Below, piece after piece: positions 7,821 through 14,338 of a DNA stretch of 16,816 bases. The DNA lies in the NCBI GenBank assembly GCA_038227045.1, contig JBBRQD010000116.1:1-16816 (forward strand), read 5' to 3'. The notes under the pieces were generated by a model that had not been told where the DNA came from, made no database searches, and saw only the letters and a list, made by a program, of their open reading frames with translations. The first letter of the stretch is position 1. Each line of letters opens with the position of its first letter. Position numbers and translations under genes: made by a program. The stretch is from JANXLS01 sp038227045 (GTDB lineage Bacteria; Planctomycetota; SZUA-567; H5-PLA8).

Positions 7821-8716
7821 CTACTTTTTCTTTTTGGCCAGTTCCGCTTTCATCTTCTCGGCCAGCTCCGGTTTCGGTTTCGACCAGCCGATCTGAACGT
7901 TCGGCAGATCGGTCTTGAGTTTGGCCATGTCGTCGTCGGCGACTTCCGTGTCCTTCAAAATCAATTCCTTGAGTTTCGTCAGTTTCTTCAAACGGCTCAA
8001 TCCGCCCTCGTATGTCAACACTGTCTCGTCTAATTCGAGCTTTTCCAGGTTCGGAATTTCCGCGATGAATTCCAACGCCGGGTCGCCGATCGCACGGAGA
8101 ATTGCGTGCTCAACATCAGGCTCTTTATATTTTCCATACCTTTCAGATTCTCAAAACCCTTGTCGGTCGCCATCGTGTGATGAAAATGCAGCGCGGAAAC
8201 CTGCTTCAATTTCGCGCACGCTTTCAATCCTTCGTCGTTGAACGTCGAACCGTCGCAGGCATAGGATTCGAGCTTCGGCAACTCCGCGAGCCCCGCAGAG
8301 CCGGAGCCGTTGAACTGCTTGTTGAAGCAGTGCCATAGCGTCAGCTTTTTCAGGTTCTTCAGTTTCGCGAAATGCTGAAAGCCCGCGTCGCTCAGCTTCA
8401 ATCCGTTGATCGCGGCAGACTCCAGATTTTCAAGACCGTCAATGAATTCAAACGTTTCGTCCGTCGCGGGACAACTGTTGTACACGGTGAACGATTTGAG
8501 ATTCTTGAGCTGCCCGGTGAGCTTGAGCTGCGCCGGCGTCGGGTCTCGCGGCTCTTCCTTGCTTTTGTTCGAAAACAAAACGGAGGTGGCGGTGTCCCCT
8601 TCGAACTTGACCTGCGCGCCTGCCTTGATCAGTGCGTTTCCGATCTCTTTGTCGCTGGCGCGGATTGACACTGACACAAGTACAATCGCGCACAAAATCA
8701 GGTTTCTCAATCGCAT
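7821..8716 (-). pseudogene. Secreted leucine-rich-repeat protein gene with a single frameshift
   Basis: The gene starts at ATG 8714-8716, with GGGGAAG just upstream, and opens with a signal peptide (MRLRNLILCAIVLVSVSIRA). Leucine-rich repeats of about 24 residues follow: LKNLKSFTVYN, LENLESAAINGL, LKNLKKLTLWHC, LPKLESYACDGS, MENIKSLMLS. Around 8085-8112 the frame breaks. The reading frame turns into non-repeat residues and stops near 8030, while the expected continuation IGDPALEFIAEIPNLEKLEL is in the next frame and runs to a TAG at 7821-7823 after a lysine-rich tail. The span of 896 bases is one short of a multiple of three, so one base appears lost. The restored protein would be about 298 residues, probably a periplasmic or surface binding protein. 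Whether the gene is really broken or the sequence has an error cannot be told here. It converges on the DUF1501 gene with 20 bases between. Confidence 0.8.
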
Positions 8717-8792
8717 CTCTTCCCCGCTTATGTTAAGAAACGAACTCCGTTGAAAGCTTCTCCAACTACACCGGACATGGGGGATATTCGCG

Positions 8793-9470
8793 TTGCGACT
8801 GGAAGGCACGCCCTGGCTGGTGCTGCAATTGGCCGACTCCGGTTTCCCGGTGGGGGGATTCGCGCACTCGTCGGGACTTGAAGAGGCGCTGCAACTCGGC
8901 GAAGCCGGAGCCACGCGGGAATCATTGCACTGGTTCTGCTTTGAACTGGTCAATCAAACCGCTTACGCCGCGCTGCCGTTCGTCAACAGCACGCACGCGG
9001 TTCCGCTTCGTCTCGCGGAATTGGACGAACGCTGCGACGCGTTTTTAAGCAACCACGTTGCCAACCGCGCCAGCCGCGTGCAGGGCCGCGCGTTTCTGGC
9101 GACCTGCTGCCGGGCCTTCGAATTGCCGGAACTCGACGCGCTCAAACTGGCCGCGCGCGAACGAAAACTGGCGTCGCATTTCGCGCCTGTATTCGGCGCG
9201 GTCTGCAACGCGCTGCGCATTGGCCTTACTGACACTCGCCAGATTTTTATGTTGCTGGCGATTCGCGGCGCGCTCTCCGCCGCAGTCCGCTTGAACGCCA
9301 TCGGCTCCTACGACGCCCAGCAAATGCAGATCGCGCTGATCCCGGAGATGGACCGCGCACTCGACGCCACCGCCCGGCTCGACGCAGCCGACGCCGCGCA
9401 AACCGCGCCCTTGCTCGAACTCTTCCAAATGAGCCACGACCGGTTATACTCCCGTTTGTTTCAATCGTAA
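8793..9470 (+). CDS. ureF: Urease accessory protein UreF
   Basis: UreF joins UreD (UreH) and UreG in the complex that delivers nickel to apo-urease, and it controls UreG's GTPase step. The 225-residue protein has the family N-terminus LVLQLADSGFPVGGFAHSSG followed by LEEAL, the central region with Q-GRAFLATC, and the characteristic C-terminal end SHDRLYSRLFQS. The protein is all-helical by composition and has no export signal. The start is a TTG at 8793, with GGGGGA at 8779-8784, eight bases before. An ATG at 8777 is out of frame, and no other start upstream is in frame. ureG follows after 30 bases. No ureA, ureB, ureC, ureD or ureE is visible nearby; the left neighbour is a divergent LRR gene. 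Confidence 0.93.
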   Translation: MRLEGTPWLVLQLADSGFPVGGFAHSSGLEEALQLGEAGATRESLHWFCFELVNQTAYAALPFVNSTHAVPLRLAELDERCDAFLSNHVANRASRVQGRAFLATCCRAFELPELDALKLAARERKLASHFAPVFGAVCNALRIGLTDTRQIFMLLAIRGALSAAVRLNAIGSYDAQQMQIALIPEMDRALDATARLDAADAAQTAPLLELFQMSHDRLYSRLFQS

Positions 9471-9500
9471 ATTTGAACCTGAAGCTCGGAATCGAAAACC

Positions 9501-10232
9501 ATGAACGATCACAGTCATTCGCACGGACACTCACACGGGCATTCGCACGAAGCGATGGAACATCCCGGGCTTTTCAGCGAACGCGAACCGTTGCGCAAAC
9601 GCGATTACGCGCAGCGCGCATTTACGGTGGGAATCGGCGGCCCCGTCGGCAGTGGCAAGACCGCGCTCGTGCTGCAACTCTGCCGCCGGCTGCGCGACAC
9701 GCACAACATCGCGGTCGTCACGAACGACATCTTCACCAAAGAGGATGCCGAATTCCTGATTCGCAATCAGGCGCTGGAGAAGTCACGTATCCGCGCCGTC
9801 GAAACCGGGGGCTGCCCGCACGCGGCGATACGCGAAGACATCAGCCACAATCTCGCGGCGCTCGAAGAACTGAACGATGCGTTTCATCCACAGTTGATGT
9901 TCGTTGAAAGCGGGGGCGACAATCTGGCCGCTCAGTACAGCCGCGATCTGGCGGATTACACAATCTACGTGATCGACGTCTCGGGCGGCGACAAGATTCC
10001 GCGCAAGGGCGGCCCGGGAATCACGCAGTCGGATCTGCTGATCATTAATAAAATCGACCTCGCGGAACTGGTCGGCGCGGATCTCTCGGTGATGGAACGC
10101 GATTCCAAAAAGATGCGCGGCAATGGCCCGTTCATCTTTGCGCAGATCAACAAGCAATTGGGCGTTTCGGAAATCGCCGGACATATTCTCAACGCTTGGC
10201 AGAAGGCAACAGGAGCGTTGACAGGTGCCTAA
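9501..10232 (+). CDS. ureG: Urease accessory GTPase UreG with histidine-rich N-terminus
   Basis: UreG is the SIMIBI-class GTPase that carries nickel to urease with UreF and UreD. The 243-residue protein begins with a histidine-rich stretch: residues 1-16 hold seven His, mostly in HSH and HGH repeats. Such a stretch is present in some UreG and HypB proteins and probably binds or stores nickel. The GTPase motifs are all present: P-loop GPVGSGKT (47-54), the nickel-binding C105-P-H107 in ETGGCPHAAI, ESGGDN (136-141), and NKID (183-186) for guanine recognition. The core is of normal length. The ribosome-binding site is weak. It lies 30 bases after ureF and its last 8 bases overlap the next gene, so the three are probably co-transcribed. 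The His tail could partly replace UreE, which is not seen here. Confidence 0.96.
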   Translation: MNDHSHSHGHSHGHSHEAMEHPGLFSEREPLRKRDYAQRAFTVGIGGPVGSGKTALVLQLCRRLRDTHNIAVVTNDIFTKEDAEFLIRNQALEKSRIRAVETGGCPHAAIREDISHNLAALEELNDAFHPQLMFVESGGDNLAAQYSRDLADYTIYVIDVSGGDKIPRKGGPGITQSDLLIINKIDLAELVGADLSVMERDSKKMRGNGPFIFAQINKQLGVSEIAGHILNAWQKATGALTGA

Positions 10233-10533
10233 CGAAGAATCAATACCCGACCAAAACAGCGCAGGATGTTCAGTGATCTGTTTCGTTATAGGAACTCTAA
10301 TTTTATTTACTTTATTTTTCGTCGGGCACCCGTCAAATTCCGGAATGTTCGGCCCCGATTTTATCACTATTACTCTTTGGTTCGTGAGTCTGCCATCACT
10401 TGTGGTGTTATTTTTGACAAGTTTGGTGAGTGCGGTCGCTGAATATCAAAAAAATCAAGTTCGCGGGGCCATCTGCATCGTTTTGAGTCTAATTCTCGCT
10501 CTAGGGTTCGCACTAGTAGCACGTTTTGGTTGA
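10225..10533 (+). CDS. Small membrane protein of unknown function, overlapping ureG
   Basis: The 102-residue protein is not recognised. It starts at a GTG (10225-10227) that overlaps the end of ureG by 8 bases. AGGAG at 10211-10215 supplies a good ribosome-binding site, which suggests translational coupling. After a short polar N-terminus (about 1-14) it has three predicted membrane helices, near 15-35, 44-67 and 80-99. No catalytic or metal-binding motif is seen; its only histidine is in the first loop, so a nickel transporter role is not supported. Codons are clearly AT-richer than in ureG or in the gene beyond it (runs such as ttattttta types), so it may be acquired or lightly constrained. 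It ends 5 bases from the convergent guanylyltransferase gene. Confidence 0.6.
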   Translation: MPNEESIPDQNSAGCSVICFVIGTLILFTLFFVGHPSNSGMFGPDFITITLWFVSLPSLVVLFLTSLVSAVAEYQKNQVRGAICIVLSLILALGFALVARFG

Positions 10534-10538
10534 GCTAA

Positions 10539-11636
10539 TTATTTCGCTACTTCACTGACTTTCTTCACATCCTGATCGCGCGACAAGGGACAGATCAGAA
10601 TGTCGTTCCCGCTGACCACGACGGCGAGATTTTCGACGCCCACGAGCGCCACGCGCTTGCCGGGCGCGAAGACCAGGTTCTTCGCCGCATCGATCGCGAT
10701 GATTTTGGTTTCCGGGCCTTGCGCGTTCCCGGCGCTGGTGTCGAGATACGGCGCAACCGCGCTCCACGAACCGATGTCGTCCCAATTGAAATCGGAGGAC
10801 ACGGTCGCGACGCGTTCCGCGTGTTCCATGATGCCGAAGTCGATTGAGATCTTTTTCAGCGGCGGAAAATGCGTGTTCGCGCATTCGAGCCATTGGGCAT
10901 CGCTCTGCGCAGCGCTCAAGGCGTTCGCCATCGCGTGATGCGCGGGCAGTTGACGCGCCATTTCGTTCATCAGCGTCGCCAGTTTCCAAATAAAAATGCC
11001 GCCGTTCCAGAAATACTCGCGCGACGCGAGATAACCCTGAGCGGTCGCGAGGTCGGGTTTTTCTTTAAACGACTTGACGCGGAATACGCGCGGAGCGGTT
11101 CGATTCTCGTCGAGCTTTACTTCTTCACCTCGATGAACATAGCCGTACGCCACGGACGGTTCGCGCGCGACGATGCCGAAAGTCACCAGCGCATCCAACG
11201 CATCCGCCGCCCGCGCTCCCGCGAGAGCGCATTCGGCGAATCGATCGACCGGCGAGATGACATGATCGCCCGGAAGCACGAACATCTTCGCGTGCCCCGC
11301 TTCGCCGCCAAGCCGCCGCAGGATTGCCCCCGCCGCGTACGCGACCGCGCCCGAGGTGTCGCGCGGCATGGGTTCGACGAGCAGATTTTCAGCGGGAAGT
11401 TCCGGCAGCGACGTGCGCACCAAAGGAGCCTGCTCACCGCCGCAGACGACGATGCAATTCGCTGCCGACGCGACAGCGCGCGCGCGGTCCCACGCGCCTT
11501 CGATCAGGCTCTGCGCTTTCTCCGCGCCGGGCGCTTTAAAAAGCCGCAGATCCCACTTCGGTCGCTCGCGGTTCGACGCCGGCCACAAGCGCGATGATGC
11601 GCCGCCAGCGAGTATGACGGGGAAGATGTTTTGCAT
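10539..11636 (-). CDS. manC: Mannose-1-phosphate guanylyltransferase (GDP-mannose pyrophosphorylase)
   Basis: This enzyme makes GDP-mannose from mannose-1-phosphate and GTP, for cell-surface polysaccharide, glycoprotein or GDP-sugar synthesis. The 365-residue protein has the nucleotidyltransferase signature PVILAGGASSRLWP (6-19) with R16. It then has EPMPRDTSGAVAYAA, the metal-binding LPGDHVI, FKEKP, the sugar-binding WNGGIFIWK, and SIDFGIMEHA with SSDFNWDDIGSW. It is the short, single-domain form, without the C-terminal phosphomannose isomerase part of long ManC proteins. The P-K motif reads RPKWDLRLF where most members have PKQFL, a local change next to the active site. The start at 11634-11636 is chosen because the family begins here. 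The frame stays open 41 codons further upstream, but those codons cover the homospermidine synthase promoter. It is divergent from that gene. Confidence 0.93.
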   Translation of the reverse strand: MQNIFPVILAGGASSRLWPASNRERPKWDLRLFKAPGAEKAQSLIEGAWDRARAVASAANCIVVCGGEQAPLVRTSLPELPAENLLVEPMPRDTSGAVAYAAGAILRRLGGEAGHAKMFVLPGDHVISPVDRFAECALAGARAADALDALVTFGIVAREPSVAYGYVHRGEEVKLDENRTAPRVFRVKSFKEKPDLATAQGYLASREYFWNGGIFIWKLATLMNEMARQLPAHHAMANALSAAQSDAQWLECANTHFPPLKKISIDFGIMEHAERVATVSSDFNWDDIGSWSAVAPYLDTSAGNAQGPETKIIAIDAAKNLVFAPGKRVALVGVENLAVVVSGNDILICPLSRDQDVKKVSEVAK

Positions 11637-11748
11637 TGAGGTCACGATTTGCGTTTCCGCTTTTTCCAGGAACCAGGGTTGCGTTGCCCGAAATCTACTG
11701 CGTTCCCGATTCTTTTCACATTTTATTTCAAGATTCCATGCGTACATC

Positions 11749-11777
11749 TTGACATGCATACCCTCAACTCTTATAGA
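11749..11777 (+). promoter_or_regulatory. Predicted sigma70-type promoter of the homospermidine synthase gene
   Basis: A perfect TTGACA (11749-11754) is followed after exactly 17 bases by TATAGA (11772-11777), with four of six matches to TATAAT including the essential first TA. Transcription would begin near 11784, giving a leader of about 85 bases. This is the best promoter match in the window, and it lies in the divergent region between manC and hss. Confidence 0.6.
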
Positions 11778-11868
11778 AGCGTGCGCATAGTTTTTGCGTT
11801 TGTGTTTTTGGCGTCCAGCGATATCGAAAGCCGCGTTCTGTTTTTAGCGGCGATTCGAAGGAGCGTGC

Positions 11869-13326
11869 ATGAAATTCGAAGGAAAAATACTCGTGATCGG
11901 CCTTGGCGCGGTGTCGCGCTGCACGCTTCCGCTGCTCTTTAAACACGTCGAAACCGAGATGAAGAATTTCTTCGTCATGGATTTCAACGAAGTCGAAGAA
12001 CATGCGCGGTTCGTGCGCGAGAGCGGCGCGAATTTCATCCACGATCGCGTCACCCGCGAAAACATGGGCGACCTGCTGGGAAAATTTGTCGGCAGCGGCG
12101 ACATCATCATCGATCTAGCGTGGAACATCGGCTGCACCGATATCCTCCAATGGTGCTACGACCACAACGTCCGCTACATGAACACGTCCGTCGAACTCTG
12201 GGATCCCTACGAAGGCGCGCCCAGCCAGCCGCCGACGGAACGCACGCTCTACAACCGCCAGATGCAGATTCGCAAAATGGTCGCGCAATGGAAGCCCAAG
12301 CGCGGCGCGACCGCCGTCCTCGACCACGGCGCCAATCCGGGCCTCGTCTCGCACTTCACCAAAGCGGCGCTCGAAGACATTTCGCAGAAATTTCTCGCCG
12401 AACACAACGAGCATGGCGAGCGCCGCGACATGATCGAAGAAGTCTACAAAAAACGCATGTACAACCGCATGGCGCAATTGAACGGCGTCAAAGTCATCCA
12501 CATCAGCGAGCGCGACACACAGATCAGCAGCGTGCCGAAAAAGATGAACGAGTTCGTCAACACCTGGTCGATCGAAGGCTTTTATGAAGAAGGCATCGCC
12601 CCCGCTGAAATGGGCTGGGGCACGCATGAACGCACGTTGCCGCCGCGCGCGCAGATGCATCTCTCCGGCCCGCTGAATCAGATCTGTCTCGCGAACATGG
12701 GCGCGCGGACGTGGGTGCGGTCCTACGTGCCGTGCGGCGAAATCGTGGGCATGGTCATCCGCCACGGCGAAGCGTTTTCGATCTCCGAGAATCTCACGGT
12801 TAAAGAAGACGGGCTGCCGATCTACCGCCCGACCGTGCACTACGCGTATTGCCCCTGCGACGCGGCCATTGCCAGCCTTCACGAATTGCAGATGCGCCAC
12901 TACAAACTGCAGCACGACCAGCGCATCATGAACGATGAAATCACCGACGGCCGCGACGAACTCGGCTGCCTTCTGATGGGCCACGATTTCAAAAGCTGGT
13001 GGATCGGCTCGCTGCTGGACATTCACGAAACGCGCAAACTCGTCCCGCACGTCAACGCCACTACGCTGCAAGTCGCCGCGTCGGTCATGTCCGCGACGCT
13101 GTGGATGATCAAGAATCCGACGCAAGGCGTCTGCGTGCCGGACGACCTGCCGCACCGCGAAATCCTGATGACAGCCAAGCCGTATCTCGGGCCGTTCGTG
13201 TCGCAGCCTGTCGATTGGACTCCATTGAAGAATTGGGATTCGAGTTTTGAGCGGTATGGTACGCCGCGCCCGCCAGAGGAGGATGTGTGGCAGTTTAATA
13301 CATTCTTGGTTCGGGGACTTAGTTGA
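11869..13326 (+). CDS. hss: Homospermidine synthase
   Basis: Homospermidine synthase is an NAD-dependent enzyme that joins two putrescines, or putrescine and spermidine, to make the polyamine sym-homospermidine. The 485-residue protein matches the bacterial family length (about 480). It starts with a Rossmann NAD-binding motif, KILVIGLGAVS (7-16). It also contains NTSVELWDPY (105-114), DHGANPGLVSHF (152-163), NTWSIEGFYEE (231-241) and GWGTHE (249-254). The tryptophan W233 lies in the region where the Blastochloris viridis enzyme has its substrate-lining Trp. AAGGAG at 11858-11863, five bases before the ATG, is a strong ribosome-binding site, and a consensus-like promoter lies upstream. No other polyamine gene (putrescine synthesis, transport) is adjacent, so it is a stand-alone unit. 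Family assignment is firm; substrate preference is inferred. Confidence 0.95.
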   Translation: MKFEGKILVIGLGAVSRCTLPLLFKHVETEMKNFFVMDFNEVEEHARFVRESGANFIHDRVTRENMGDLLGKFVGSGDIIIDLAWNIGCTDILQWCYDHNVRYMNTSVELWDPYEGAPSQPPTERTLYNRQMQIRKMVAQWKPKRGATAVLDHGANPGLVSHFTKAALEDISQKFLAEHNEHGERRDMIEEVYKKRMYNRMAQLNGVKVIHISERDTQISSVPKKMNEFVNTWSIEGFYEEGIAPAEMGWGTHERTLPPRAQMHLSGPLNQICLANMGARTWVRSYVPCGEIVGMVIRHGEAFSISENLTVKEDGLPIYRPTVHYAYCPCDAAIASLHELQMRHYKLQHDQRIMNDEITDGRDELGCLLMGHDFKSWWIGSLLDIHETRKLVPHVNATTLQVAASVMSATLWMIKNPTQGVCVPDDLPHREILMTAKPYLGPFVSQPVDWTPLKNWDSSFERYGTPRPPEEDVWQFNTFLVRGLS

Positions 13327-13340
13327 CGGTGGTTCCAGGT

Positions 13341-13353
13341 TTCAGGTTGCCCG
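13341..13353 (+). repeat. Copy A of a 13-base intergenic motif
   Basis: TTCAGGTTGCCCG here differs at one base from TTCAGGCTGCCCG at 16653-16665. Both are intergenic, just beyond the outer ends of neighbouring genes. A shorter look-alike, AGCCTGCCCGGC, lies near 14250, just right of vapC. The set suggests a degenerate REP-like intergenic repeat, but the matches are short. Confidence 0.35.
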
Positions 13354-13413
13354 GGTTATGTAGCAGTACCCTGTCCCGTGCTGAACGACTTCAGAAATTT
13401 CTGCGGCTCACAG

Positions 13414-13437
13414 CAAGGAGCAGAGTACTACTCCTTG
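13414..13437. terminator. Hairpin between hss and the toxin-antitoxin region, terminator-like but without T-run
   Basis: CAAGGAG (13414-13420) and CTCCTTG (13431-13437) form a perfect 7-bp stem. Two more pairs lie inside after one mismatch, and the loop is four bases. It is about 90 bases after the hss stop. A 12-bp perfect palindrome CAGAAATTTCTG (13392-13403) lies just before it. No T-tract follows on either side, so intrinsic termination is not assured. Otherwise the stretch from 13327 to 13445 holds only the 13-base motif noted separately. Confidence 0.3.
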
Positions 13438-13445
13438 GCACCCGA

Positions 13446-13514
13446 TCAAAACGTCATCTCCCGAATCTTATCCAACGCGTCCTGCAAGCGATTGAATTCC
13501 TCCTGCTCCAGTTC
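13446..13514. repeat. Left 69-bp direct repeat: detached copy of the transglutaminase gene 3' end
   Basis: These 69 bases match 14270-14338 at 68 positions, offset by 824. On the minus strand they encode ELEQEEFNRLQDALDKIREM then TF and the TGA stop, which is exactly the last 22 codons plus stop of the transglutaminase gene. The one difference (A at 13475, G at 14299) changes a leucine codon from CTG to TTG and is silent. Identity ends sharply at both sides, apart from chance. No start codon or gene body belongs to this copy, so it is a remnant or attachment-site copy. Confidence 0.95.
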
Positions 13515-13535
13515 AACTTTCCAACAAAATCGCCA

Positions 13536-13563
13536 TTGACTTACCTCGTCACAATAGTAGTCT
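13536..13563 (+). promoter_or_regulatory. Predicted promoter of the vapBC operon, possibly leaderless
   Basis: TTGACT (13536-13541) and TAGTCT (13558-13563) are 16 bases apart. The -10 is weak (three of six) but keeps the first TA and the final T. Transcription would start at about 13570, which is the A of the vapB ATG. No ribosome-binding site is seen before that ATG. Together these fit a leaderless message. The promoter lies inside the inserted segment, so it would travel with the cassette. Confidence 0.4.
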
Positions 13564-13569
13564 GATCGT

Positions 13570-13842
13570 ATGAAAACTCCAACTCCAGCAGACACGGTCT
13601 GCTTTTCAGTCAAAGGCCAAGTCGTCATCCCAAGCAAGCTTCGCAAGGAATTTGAAATTGTCGGGGGCACGCGTGCCTACGTGCAAGCCACGCCGGAAGG
13701 CATTCTCATAAAGCCAATTACCCGAAAATACATTCGCAGTCTTCGCGGTATGTTAAAAGGCAGCGGAACAATGGAAGCATTCATGGCCGAACGTACAGAA
13801 GAGCGAAAGCGGGAGCGGGCGCGTGACGAAAGTTTTAGATAG
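13570..13842 (+). CDS. vapB: AbrB/SpoVT-type antitoxin (VapB)
   Basis: This is the DNA-binding antitoxin that neutralises the PIN toxin encoded next to it and usually represses its own operon as a complex. The 90-residue protein has a swapped-hairpin AbrB domain at about 12-48, with the typical FSVKGQVVIPSKLRKEFEI and GTRAYVQATPEGILIKPI. The C-terminal 40 residues (RSLRGMLKGSG onward, ending in a strongly charged helix, RTEERKRERARDES) are the expected toxin-wrapping tail. It overlaps vapC by 20 bases. The start at 13570 lacks a ribosome-binding site but is the only ATG that fits the domain and lies at the predicted transcription start. It lies within the 69-bp-repeat-flanked insert. Confidence 0.88.
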   Translation: MKTPTPADTVCFSVKGQVVIPSKLRKEFEIVGGTRAYVQATPEGILIKPITRKYIRSLRGMLKGSGTMEAFMAERTEERKRERARDESFR

Positions 13843-14233
13843 TTGGGCCGTGATAGCGTTTCTCAATGATGAGCCCGCGGCCAAGCAAGTGGAACAATTG
13901 ATTATTGCGGCCCGCGAAGGCAAAATGCGATTGCTGCTGTGCGTGATCAATTGGGGCGAAATTTATTACATCGTTTTAAGAAAAAGCGGCGTCGCTTTGG
14001 CTGAACGCGCGGTCGCTGCCGTCGCCACGCTTGGGATTGAACTCGTCGGCATAGAAGATGACCTACACCTCGTCCGCGAAGCGGCAAAACTGAAGGCTTC
14101 AAAAATGATGTCTTACGCCGATTGTTTTACCGCAGCCTTGGCAAAGATCAATAAAGGCGAAATTGTGACTGGCGATCCGGAGTTCAAAGAAGTCGAAGGC
14201 GAAGTGAAAATTGCATGGCTGCCCGGAAAATGA
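13823..14233 (+). CDS. vapC: PIN-domain ribonuclease toxin (VapC)
   Basis: VapC toxins are metal-dependent ribonucleases that cut tRNA or rRNA and stop translation when the antitoxin is lost. The 136-residue protein has the PIN acidic residues in order: D6 in VLDSWAVIAFL, E46 in INWGEIYYI, D100 in SYADCF, and D118 in TGDPEF. The length is typical. All catalytic positions look intact, so the toxin should be active. It starts at a GTG (13823-13825) inside the end of vapB, with GGGAG upstream at 13811-13815; the 20-base overlap points to coupled translation. Which RNA it cuts cannot be read from the sequence. The gene ends 36 bases before the transglutaminase stop codon, in convergent orientation. 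Confidence 0.92.
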   Translation: MTKVLDSWAVIAFLNDEPAAKQVEQLIIAAREGKMRLLLCVINWGEIYYIVLRKSGVALAERAVAAVATLGIELVGIEDDLHLVREAAKLKASKMMSYADCFTAALAKINKGEIVTGDPEFKEVEGEVKIAWLPGK

Positions 14234-14269
14234 ATTGCATAGATGCACAGCCTGCCCGGCTCGCTCATT

Positions 14270-14338
14270 TCAAAACGTCATCTCCCGAATCTTATCCAGC
14301 GCGTCCTGCAAGCGATTGAATTCCTCCTGCTCCAGTTC
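14270..14338. repeat. Right 69-bp direct repeat: the native 3' end of the transglutaminase gene
   Basis: This copy is continuous with the transglutaminase reading frame and begins exactly at its TGA stop (14270-14272, minus strand). It matches 13446-13514 at 68 of 69 positions. The codon before the repeat is GGC here but GTT in the left copy, so the left copy is cut off at a codon boundary. Confidence 0.95.

Larger units (their letters stand above)
13515..14269 (+). mobile_element. Putative 755-bp inserted cassette carrying the toxin-antitoxin pair
   Basis: The DNA between the two 69-bp direct repeats consists almost wholly of a promoter, vapB, vapC and 36 bases of tail. One repeat is joined to the intact transglutaminase gene and the other to the hss side. 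This is the arrangement left when an element carrying a copy of a gene's 3' end integrates there (attL/attR), or after a single crossover with DNA holding vapBC next to a homologous gene tail. No integrase, transposase or terminal inverted repeat is present, so it would be non-autonomous. Insertion is inferred from the repeats; the mechanism is open. Confidence 0.5.

Noticed and set aside
8717..8953. Upstream start adding 79 residues to the LRR protein
   Set aside because: It runs antisense through the start of ureF, while the ATG at 8714-8716 has a ribosome-binding site and leads directly into a signal peptide.
11637..11759. Upstream start adding 41 residues to the guanylyltransferase
   Set aside because: The added part precedes the family's usual N-terminus and overlaps the strong hss promoter region.
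12115..13155. A 346-codon open frame antisense to homospermidine synthase
   Set aside because: It mirrors conserved hss codons and shows no family motif or ribosome-binding site.
13446..13670. A 74-codon minus-strand frame ending in the duplicated transglutaminase tail
   Set aside because: Its first two-thirds are antisense to vapB and its promoter; only the last 22 codons are protein-like, and they are explained by the repeat.
13446..14338. Interpretation of the 69-bp repeats as a transposon target-site duplication or CRISPR-like repeats
   Set aside because: Target-site duplications are far shorter and would not match a codon-exact gene tail; there are only two copies, with no regular spacers.
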